Part shown: positions 1 through 6,812 of the stretch, one piece after another | Layout of the letters: each line of letters starts with the position of its first letter | How positions within the stretch are numbered: the stretch's first letter is position 1 | NCBI RefSeq assembly: GCF_042653545.1 | Contig: NZ_JBHSIS010000027.1 | Location: forward strand, 62,001-126,000 | Source: Actinophytocola glycyrrhizae | GTDB lineage: Bacteria > Actinomycetota > Actinomycetes > Mycobacteriales > Pseudonocardiaceae | DNA length: 64,000 nucleotides | Direction of reading: 5' to 3' | Made by a program: the position numbers and the translations under genes | Notes under the pieces: generated by a model | Database searches by the model: none | Seen by the model: the letters and a program-made list of their open reading frames with translations, nothing else | What the model was told of the DNA's origin: nothing

Positions 1-1176
1 CAGATCGCTGTCTATCCTCACCGGCCGGTCGTCGAGCTGGTGAACGAACTTTCCGAGGAGGTCCACACGCTTCACGTCGGCGAGACCGCGAATCTCGCGG
101 CGGTGTTCTCGTGGTCTTGGCGCGACCTTGAGCCCGATGCGGTGCGGGTGTTCCGGCTTCTGGGGCTGCACGGCGGCGAATACTTGAGCGTGACCGCGCT
201 CGCTGCCCTGGCGGGAATTACTGTGCCGTTTGCGCGCCGGTCGCTGCATGCGCTCGCCACTGTCCATCTTGTCGCCGTCGACAGCGGCGGTATGGTGCGC
301 CTGCTGGCACCGGTACGCGCCTATGCCCGCGAACTCGCCGCGACCGAGGCGACGGACAGCGAGCGTCGCGCTGCTGCGCAACGTCTCGTCACCTGGTACG
401 TCCACAATGCCGCTGCGGCCCACCGGGTAATCACAGGACGAGTAGACGCCGGAACCGAGATCAAGGACGGATGGCCGCAAGCCGCTCGCGACGTGTTCGT
501 ACGGGACTTTCGCGACCGCGAGGCGGCACTTGCGTGGCTTGACGCCGAGAAGACCAATTTCGGTGCGGTGATCGCATTGGCGACGGAATACGGGCCCTCT
601 CCGGCGGTACACCTCCTCGGCACGTCGCTGGCAAAACTGGGAATACAGGGTAGCGACACAACGTCCCAGGAGTGCACGGCTGTAACAGGGGTAGGCGGCG
701 AACGGAGTCCAGGATCCTTGAGTCCGGACATAGGTGTTCTGCGTGGGGACCAGGGTGTCACCAACTCCTCGGGAAGCAATAACCAGAGCTGCGCGAAGGA
801 GGAACCACCGACCGCCAGGCAGGCGGGCCCGGCAGCGTCCGGAACCGGGGCCGATATCCACGATCACTGCAGGAATCTCGACTGCTGCTGCGGCACGCAC
901 GAGGCGCCGGTCGGAAAGGGTTGCCGTCAACGTGGCCACGACGGTGACACGGATGTGGCGGAATGTCGCGACGAGGAGGATCCTCCGCCGGGCTTCTCGC
1001 TGCACGGTCCGCGGTCTGATCAGGGCAGCCGGGGAGAACATGGCGGTCTTGACTTATGTTGCCAGCGCCGCGGCGACGGTCAGCTCCCGGACGGGGTTGA
1101 TCGGCGAGGTCGCCAGATCAAGGCGGTGCGCCAATCAACACCCGAGGGTTTGTCGATTCCGACCCCTCGGTCCTAA
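1..1176 (+). pseudogene. AfsR/SARP-type NB-ARC regulator, 5'-truncated and broken
   Basis: The frame is open from the left edge, so the real start lies outside the window. The segment up to about base 650 reads like the region after the NB-ARC ATPase of AfsR/SARP-type STAND regulators: a conserved FSWSWRDL stretch, then VFRLLGLHGG, a winged-helix-like part, and AALAWLDAEKTNFGAV, the usual lead-in to the TPR repeats. Beyond about base 650 the frame stays open to 1176, but the translation becomes Gly/Arg/Asp-rich low-complexity sequence without TPR character. I therefore read it as a gene fragment joined to unrelated or decayed DNA. The family is fairly sure; the breakpoint is an inference from loss of resemblance, and the target genes are unknown. 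Confidence 0.6.
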
Positions 1177-1251
1177 CGCGACGGCAGACCAGGCGGTGGC
1201 ATGGTGGTCGGCGCCGTGCTCGCGCAGACGCCGACCACCATCCTGGTCCGC
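660..1251. other. No intact gene; decayed sequence
   Basis: Apart from the open but unrecognisable tail of the left-edge regulator, this stretch shows no convincing gene. On the minus strand, protein-like pieces (for example LVPTQNTYVRTQGSW near 690-760) appear, but they change frame and meet stops, which suggests an old decayed gene. I cannot name it. Confidence 0.35.
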
Positions 1252-1758
1252 CTATCGCCCGAAGGTCTGCGCTTTCGGGTTGCACACCCGGTTGCGATCC
1301 CGCTCGTCGTCATAGAGGCTGCTGCGACGCAGGTGTACGAGGGCGTCGGTGTCGGCGTCGGTGTGCTGAAGAGGCACGAAGTAGTGCAGGTACAGGCATG
1401 CGTCGCACACGCAGTCATAGAACTCGTCGCGGTCAAAGCGCAACGGTAGTCCGAACAGTGGATCGGTGACACGGTTTACGACATGGCTGTGTGGCAGTTC
1501 GCCGGACCACTCGACCTCGATCCGGGTGCTGTCGCGTGTGCTGCTGTTCCACAGGTCCACGAAGTTCAATGTGTCCGTGGTGTGGAAGAGCCGGGGCCGG
1601 CGGAGGATCGCGCTGAGGAGCCTTCCCGTGACCTGGTCCCGCTTGTCGTCGACGTTGAGCAGCAGCCCGGAGTCGCTGTAGGTGCTGACGAAGGGATCAT
1701 CGGGGCGGGTCAGGGCCTGCCACGATGGCCCCAGCTCGTCGAGTTGCTCGTTGATCAC
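1252..1758 (-). CDS. Hypothetical protein, start uncertain
   Basis: A 168-residue protein from a GTG start, rich in acidic and aromatic residues, with a C-terminal CVCDACLYLHYF segment whose two Cys pairs could hold a metal. I do not recognise the family. The upstream in-frame sequence back to base 1848 also looks coding (ILLDTIHGGRITLSGV precedes the GTG), but it has no ATG or GTG and ends at the TGA that closes the next gene upstream. Either this gene starts at a rare codon such as CTG, or it was once continuous with the upstream gene and a stop arose. It lies downstream of and in the same frame as the 1846-2235 gene. Confidence 0.55.
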   Translation of the reverse strand: MINEQLDELGPSWQALTRPDDPFVSTYSDSGLLLNVDDKRDQVTGRLLSAILRRPRLFHTTDTLNFVDLWNSSTRDSTRIEVEWSGELPHSHVVNRVTDPLFGLPLRFDRDEFYDCVCDACLYLHYFVPLQHTDADTDALVHLRRSSLYDDERDRNRVCNPKAQTFGR

Positions 1759-1845
1759 TGCGGTCCAGTCGTGCTCGCGGACACCGGACAGGGTGATGCG
1801 TCCACCGTGGATCGTGTCGAGCAGGATCGTGGTCGAGTGTGAATA

Positions 1846-2235
1846 TCAGCCGTAGTCCGGTGACACCATGGCGTCACCGGATTCCTGATTGTGGAAGGTG
1901 ACCAGCCTGAGGACGAGTTCGGAGAACGTTGCCGAGTGCCTGCTCGGTAGCAGGGTCAGGGTGGTGCGGGTGGGCAAGCCAGCCATGATCCCGAATGGTC
2001 CGCGGTCCACGGCAGGATCGGCAGGTTCGCCAGTAGGGGCGCCGGACAACATCGACTTCCCCAGTGCCAGCAGCACGCGGGCCTCGAATCCGGCTTGGGC
2101 GATTGACGCGGCGTCGGGGATCAGGGGGATGTCGGCGCCGTCGGCGAGTACGCACTCGACGGCTTGCGCGTGAGTTTCGCCTGTCAGGGCGCGTCGACGT
2201 TGGAAGTAACGCCGGTGCTTGCGGGTGTCGATCAT
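1846..2235 (-). CDS. Hypothetical protein
   Basis: A 129-residue protein of unknown function. I chose the ATG at 2235 because GGGAG lies about 4 bases upstream; an earlier in-frame start at 2286 has no such site. The N-terminus is basic (TRKHRRYFQRRR) and the rest is a mix of short hydrophobic stretches without a clear membrane segment or motif. Its stop is followed in the same frame by the coding-looking lead of the 1252-1758 gene, so the two may be an operon or a split gene. Confidence 0.5.
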   Translation of the reverse strand: MIDTRKHRRYFQRRRALTGETHAQAVECVLADGADIPLIPDAASIAQAGFEARVLLALGKSMLSGAPTGEPADPAVDRGPFGIMAGLPTRTTLTLLPSRHSATFSELVLRLVTFHNQESGDAMVSPDYG

Positions 2236-2954
2236 GGATCTCCCTGGCACGCACCCGGTCTTGTGCCACGGCAGACAACAGCGCATGCTCGTGTGCTGCT
2301 TGGTGTTGCTCAGTCGGCGAGGCCGTTTCGTCCGATGGTGCCGCTACCGGGCGCGGTACCGACGAGGCGGCTGAGGCCACCGTCGGTGAGCATCGTCGAG
2401 TTGGTCGGTGAGGGCAAGTCGGCGCGCCGTGAACCTCCCGGCTGTCGTTGTCCGATTCCTCGCGTGATTCGACCGGACTTGCTCGTGCCCGGGGGCTGTG
2501 TGGTTCGGCGATAGGCCACACGAAGGCCACAGTGGTCGATCGGCAGTGGGTGTCCTGCTCGGGCCGTGTGGCGGGCGGAAACCACGTCGCGCCACAGTCG
2601 CCACAGCGCGCTTCGCGCTGGCGTCATGGCTGTGACCTGCGCAAAGTGGAGATGTGGCCACCGTGCCCGACAAGGAATCGGCCAAGGCGCGAGCCAAGGC
2701 ACGAACCAAGGATGCGCGGGTCGAGCGCGGAGGTCACTGGTCGTCGCTTCGGCCGCGGCCCGTAGTGGGCGCGGTGTCGGTCCGGGGGGAGGTGACGATT
2801 CCGGATGGTTGCTCAGTGGGATGCCTGGGGGAGGTGTCCCACTGAGCACCACACGGAGGCCTTTGTGGAGTTCGTCGTGGAGGTCGTCACACGAGACGTC
2901 GTGCGCCGGGGCTGTGCGGAGGCGCAGCTGGGGTACTGCTGATGAGGGGGACTC
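2236..2954. other. Possible small genes only
   Basis: No gene is certain here. A minus-strand frame 2310-2627 (105 residues from an ATG; contains MTPARSALWRLWRDVVSARH) and a plus-strand frame 2654-2845 (63 residues, Lys/Ala/Arg-rich N-terminus, GTG start) are the best candidates, but neither has a strong ribosome binding site or a recognised motif. The final bases hold GAGGGGG, the binding site of the gene at 2955. Confidence 0.25.
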
Positions 2955-4067
2955 ATGCGGTTCGAGGACATTCATGTGACCGGGGTCGGTGCGGAGCTGG
3001 GGCTTGCGGTGGCGACTTCAGCGATGGTGCGGCGGGGTGCGGTCAGTACGGCGGATGCGCGCAGGACTCGTCAACGGTCGGTGTGCGTGTCGGAAGACAG
3101 CGGCCCGGAATTGGCGGTGTCGGCCGCGCGGGAGGCCGTGTCCGGGCACGAGCGCATGACCGGGCAGCCGCCGGTGATCGGTGCGCACCTGCATGCGCAG
3201 ATGTTCGACAAGCCGGATTTCTGGTCGGCTGCGTGTTACGTGCTCGACCAGCTCGGGGTCACCGGATGTGGTGTGACGTGTGAGATCGGTGCGATGTCCA
3301 ACGGTGCCGTACTCGGAGTGGAGATCGGTGCGAGTCTGCTCAGCGCGCGACGGGACTTGGACACCGCGCTGATCACCGTGGGGGACCGGTTCACCGGGAA
3401 TCGGTTCGCGCGGTACCGCGCTGATTACGGCGTGCAGTATGGCGATGCGGGCGCTGCGCTGATGCTCGGCCGGGATCCGGGTCTCGCGCGGGTGGTGTCG
3501 GCAGCTACCTGTACCGACCCGGTGTTGGAAGGGCTGACTCGAGGAACGCCGCCCACGACCGTGACCGGATCTCACAGGTCGGGAACCTCTGGCGCTGATG
3601 GCGTTGTTACGTCGAGGTCTACTGCGGACGGCGGTGTGATCGATGTGCTTGCGCGGCAACGCGTTTGGCTGCGCGAACACGGCGGCCTGGGCGAGGCGCT
3701 GCGCCGCAACCGGGCTGGTGTCAGGAAGGCGACTCGGGTCGCGCTGGCCGATGCGGGGATCTCCCTTGAGGATGCGCGGTGGATCCTGTTGCCCTTTCTG
3801 GGTTACGAAGCGGTGCGTGCGCGTTGGTATCGGCCGCTGGGCATCGGCGAGGAACGCGCCACGGACACATTGACCATGCTGGGTTTACATCTGGGGCATC
3901 TGGGTGCGGCGGACCACGTCGTCGGACTGCGGCACCTGATCTCGACCGGTTCGGTCTCACCCGGGGACTTCGTCGTGTTGGCCTCCAGCGGAGCCGGGAT
4001 GACCTGGACCACTGTGGTGTTGCAGATCGCCGACCACGCGAGCCGCGGGGTCGCGCGATCCCCATAG
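2955..4067 (+). CDS. KAS III-like (thiolase-fold) protein with altered active site
   Basis: A 370-residue protein with the length and layout of 3-oxoacyl-ACP synthase III: N-terminal half with a GDAGAALMLG motif, C-terminal half with the thiolase-type end SGAGMTWTTVVL. Comparison with FabH by eye suggests that the catalytic Cys is replaced: the aligned stretch reads EIGAMSNGAVLG, putting Ser at the Cys position. The motif around the His reads LPFLGYEAV instead of a PHQ-type sequence, and the Asn loop reads HLGHLGAAD. It may be an acyltransferase with Ser chemistry, as known for DpsC, or a non-catalytic protein. GAGGGGG four bases before the ATG supports the start. It lies upstream of a conjugation operon, with no fatty-acid or polyketide genes beside it, so its substrate cannot be guessed. 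Confidence 0.75.
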   Translation: MRFEDIHVTGVGAELGLAVATSAMVRRGAVSTADARRTRQRSVCVSEDSGPELAVSAAREAVSGHERMTGQPPVIGAHLHAQMFDKPDFWSAACYVLDQLGVTGCGVTCEIGAMSNGAVLGVEIGASLLSARRDLDTALITVGDRFTGNRFARYRADYGVQYGDAGAALMLGRDPGLARVVSAATCTDPVLEGLTRGTPPTTVTGSHRSGTSGADGVVTSRSTADGGVIDVLARQRVWLREHGGLGEALRRNRAGVRKATRVALADAGISLEDARWILLPFLGYEAVRARWYRPLGIGEERATDTLTMLGLHLGHLGAADHVVGLRHLISTGSVSPGDFVVLASSGAGMTWTTVVLQIADHASRGVARSP

Positions 4068-4115
4068 CTGCAGCCGGACTGAGCCATGAGAGCGAGTGAG
4101 AAGTAGGGGAACGCG

Positions 4116-4199
4116 ATGAAGACCTGTCATCCACGGTCGCACCGTCCGCCCCTTTCGAGCTGCCCTCGACCAGGACAGGAGGTGAATCGTCATGAGTGA
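4116..4199 (+). CDS. Possible 27-residue leader peptide
   Basis: A short ATG frame with AGGGGA five bases upstream, ending in a TGA that lies just inside the start of the next frame (ATG at 4192). The peptide is Pro/Arg/His-rich with two Cys. The coupling of its stop to the next start is the main reason to list it. Confidence 0.2.
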   Translation: MKTCHPRSHRPPLSSCPRPGQEVNRHE

Positions 4200-4443
4200 C
4201 CGCGACTGCACATCGCCGACGCGACCAAAGTGTGCGTGGTGGGCAGGGGCTGCCAACCCGAAGACTCCAGCGGGGCAGCGGCACCCGAAGGTGGTGCCGT
4301 CACCGGCGGCCCGTCGTCCACGACAACCGCGGCGCGTGCCGCGGCTGGTGGTGCGGGTCAGCGGAGGCTCCGCGGCGATCGCCATCGGCGTGATCTTACG
4401 CGCCTGGTCGAGGGCACCCACATCGGCATTGCCGAACAACTGA
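4192..4443 (+). CDS. Small basic hypothetical protein
   Basis: An 83-residue Arg/Pro-rich frame whose ATG follows a strong AGGAGGTGAATCGTC site. The N-terminal piece RPKCAWWAGAANPK resembles the start of small single-Cys or zinc-ribbon-like proteins. A second frame over the same bases (about 4206-4460) ends in a more protein-like RLVEGTHIGIAEQLTEVIT, so either the true gene uses that frame with an unusual start, or a frameshift has occurred. I cannot decide which. It lies between the thiolase-fold gene and the conjugation operon. Confidence 0.35.
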   Translation: MSDRDCTSPTRPKCAWWAGAANPKTPAGQRHPKVVPSPAARRPRQPRRVPRLVVRVSGGSAAIAIGVILRAWSRAPTSALPNN

Positions 4444-4549
4444 CCGAAGTGATCACATAATCAGTCCGACTTGGACAGTCCCGACGCACGTGAGTCGTGC
4501 GTCGCGGACGTCAGTCGGTCCACGCAGACCTGACCGGGGGTAGGGAAAC

Positions 4550-6031
4550 GTGGCCAAGAGCGGGAACACGCTGCTGCGGGCATTAGGCATAGACGACATC
4601 AGCGCACGATTCGCGGCGCGACGTCAGCGACACCATTCGAGGAAGGCTCAGCGTCTCAACGCTCGGGAAGTCGCACCGAGAAGTGGCATTGCTGATGTGC
4701 GGCCGCATAGCCGACCCGCGTACCACCGCGGCCCCTCCAGCGAGCCGTCGCGGATGGCGTTTCCTCAGGTGCCGCCCAGGACGCCGACGCAGGCGTATCG
4801 GTCCACCGGCTGTATCGACGGACCGTCTGGACCGGGTCGTGCGTCATGGCCGGCGGCTTCCGGAGATGCGCGGCACGTAGATCGTCGTGGCATCGCCATG
4901 ACGTTGAGGTCGCAGCAACCGTTCGAAGTGCTTGCCGCGCCGCGCCGAGAGTCACTGTGGGTTCGCCTCCGGCGCGCTGGCCTGATTGTCCTGCTCGCCG
5001 TAGTTGTGGCGGCAGGTAGCGCATCCGTTGTGGGTCAGGTCTGGACATGGGTTGCAGGCACCGGCTCCCCGGAAGAACCCGAACAAGCCACGGACACGGA
5101 TCTCACCGCAGTGGCTGAGCCGTTCGCCGTGGACTATCTGTCATGGTCTGATCGCGAGACTCGGCAGTTCGCCTTGAGGCGCTCGACCATGCCCGATTCT
5201 GATGTCGACGGCTGGGGCGGCACCGGTCGACAATGGGCTGACAGCCCGACAACCCTCGGGATCACCCGGAACAACCGGCCAGACAGTGGCGGCAAGGTCG
5301 CCAAGGGGAACCCGTCCACAGACTTCGACCGCGCGGTGGTCACGGTCCGGGTGCGCGTGACCCCGTTCACCGCTGAGGACACCGGCGCCCCACCTCCGTC
5401 TGCCTCGTCCCCTGAGCGCGAGCAATCGTCCGGCCCCACGCCGACAGCCGAATCACCTCGCAGCGCACCCAATGCGGCGTCTGGGCCGGTTCTCGACGAG
5501 TCGGGGTGGGTCGCGGGACAGCCACGGTGGGTGAATCTCGCGGTGCCGGTGGGCCTGTCAGGAGGCCGGGTTGTGGTGACTGCTACGCCCGCGCTGGTTG
5601 GCTCGCCACAAACCTCGGCTCCCGAGCCCGCTGTGCCGTGGGACTCGACGTCGGAGGACAGCGAGTTCGCGCGGAACACCCGTGAGGCGGTCACAACTCT
5701 CCTGCGGGCCTACGCGACGGGAGACCTGCAGTACGCACGCGCGGCTGGGACATCGTTCCGTGGCCTGGACAACGCTGTCGAGTTGACCGACGTCGATGTC
5801 TGGCGCACCCGATCCGGGAACAGCGCCGACGAGACAGGCAGGTCGGGCGAGCGGGTACGGGTCGGTGACGTGACGGTCACCTGGGCGCTGTCCGGCGACG
5901 CGGGCACACTCCGCTGCACCTACCGCGTGGAACTGCGTCACGACGGCACGCCCGGCACCAACGGCGGCGGTGGGGCTGGCGGCCGTTGGTATCTGGCCTC
6001 GGTCGACGTTCCTACTGAGGTGGTGACGTGA
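4550..6031 (+). CDS. TcpC/VirB8-like conjugal transfer protein
   Basis: A 493-residue protein and the first gene of the conjugation operon. Residues 1-116 are basic and low-complexity. One transmembrane helix lies at about 141-163 (LIVLLAVVVAAGSASVVG), followed by a large exported part. The C-terminal domain (about 360-490) has the look of the NTF2-like fold of TcpC/VirB8 proteins: AVTTLLRAYATGDL, then a run of beta strands ending WYLASVDV. Proteins of this family form the scaffold of the Gram-positive conjugation channel at the membrane. The GTG at 4550 follows GGGTAGGGAAAC; an internal ATG at 4898, just before the membrane helix, is the alternative start. Its TGA overlaps the start of the next gene, indicating translational coupling. 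Confidence 0.75.
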   Translation: MAKSGNTLLRALGIDDISARFAARRQRHHSRKAQRLNAREVAPRSGIADVRPHSRPAYHRGPSSEPSRMAFPQVPPRTPTQAYRSTGCIDGPSGPGRASWPAASGDARHVDRRGIAMTLRSQQPFEVLAAPRRESLWVRLRRAGLIVLLAVVVAAGSASVVGQVWTWVAGTGSPEEPEQATDTDLTAVAEPFAVDYLSWSDRETRQFALRRSTMPDSDVDGWGGTGRQWADSPTTLGITRNNRPDSGGKVAKGNPSTDFDRAVVTVRVRVTPFTAEDTGAPPPSASSPEREQSSGPTPTAESPRSAPNAASGPVLDESGWVAGQPRWVNLAVPVGLSGGRVVVTATPALVGSPQTSAPEPAVPWDSTSEDSEFARNTREAVTTLLRAYATGDLQYARAAGTSFRGLDNAVELTDVDVWRTRSGNSADETGRSGERVRVGDVTVTWALSGDAGTLRCTYRVELRHDGTPGTNGGGGAGGRWYLASVDVPTEVVT

Positions 6032-6312
6032 TGCCGCCCATGCTCGAAGTCTTCGTCGCGACGGCAGCGCCGGACGTGGTGGCCCAGTTGAGTACCAGCA
6101 GCGGTACCGGGCTGCGTGACATCGCGTTGGCGATCATCGGCACGTTCACGATCGTGATCCTCGCTGGCCGGGCGGCCGGGGCGCTCGCTGACGAGCGGTA
6201 CGGCAAGCTCCTCTGGCTGGTGCTCGGGGCGATCCCGGTGATCGGATTCGCCTACTTCCCGGATCTGTCCGTGAGCATCATCAAAGGTCTGTTCACGTCG
6301 GGTGTGGGCTGA
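6031..6312 (+). CDS. Small two-helix conjugation membrane protein
   Basis: A protein of 93-94 residues with two hydrophobic helices (around DIALAIIGTFTIVILAG and LLWLVLGAIPVIGFAYF) and a short exported N-terminus. Size, topology and position between the TcpC-like and TcpE-like genes match the small membrane component (TcpD or VirB2/pilin-like) of Gram-positive conjugation systems. GAGG lies 7-10 bases upstream of the adjoining GTG (6028) and ATG (6031), either of which could be used. It overlaps both neighbours in TGATG-type junctions. The exact role is inference from position. Confidence 0.65.
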   Translation: MPPMLEVFVATAAPDVVAQLSTSSGTGLRDIALAIIGTFTIVILAGRAAGALADERYGKLLWLVLGAIPVIGFAYFPDLSVSIIKGLFTSGVG

Positions 6313-6812
6313 TGGGGTTCCAGCTTCCGACGGATACGCAGCATTTGCGGCTGGAGACGCGCCAGTACGAACTGTTCAACCGGCCGCTGGGGCAAGGAAT
6401 CGTGCGGCGGCGCCTATATATCGGTGTGGCGGTGTTCGGGGCGTGGTGTGGCCTGCTGTTGCTGATCGGACTGAACCCGTTGTCACGGCTGGGTCCGCTG
6501 CTGTACGGCGTTCCGCCGTTCGCGTTTGTCTACATGGGAACCCGGACAGGGGATGACGGGCGCATGGCCGCGATGCGGTGGTACGACGCCGTGCTCGCCC
6601 GCTCGCGTCGACGGCGCACACCGATCCGCAACCCGCTGCTCACTGCCGCTGCTGGCCAGCGACTGCCGCTGCGCATCGATCGGCACATGACCGAACTGCA
6701 TCCGCACAACATAGGCACGCCGCTGACGCCACTGCTTGGCAGGCGGACACGGAAACGAATCTCGGGGGAGACAATAGATGAAGCGAGTACGGCAGACATC
6801 GCAGGCGTTTGA
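6312..6812 (+). CDS. TcpE-like conjugal transfer membrane protein
   Basis: A 166-residue protein. The N-terminal half begins with a soluble segment (YELFNRPLGQGIVRRR), followed by two adjacent transmembrane helices (IGVAVFGAWCGLLLLIGL and a second through PPFAFVYMG) and a basic cytoplasmic tail. This is the usual arrangement of the TcpE/PrgI-type proteins that sit just before the VirB4 ATPase gene. Its ATG overlaps the stop of the preceding gene, and its 3' end overlaps the VirB4 gene by 35 bases, so the three genes are surely one transcript. Confidence 0.7.
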   Translation: MGFQLPTDTQHLRLETRQYELFNRPLGQGIVRRRLYIGVAVFGAWCGLLLLIGLNPLSRLGPLLYGVPPFAFVYMGTRTGDDGRMAAMRWYDAVLARSRRRRTPIRNPLLTAAAGQRLPLRIDRHMTELHPHNIGTPLTPLLGRRTRKRISGETIDEASTADIAGV

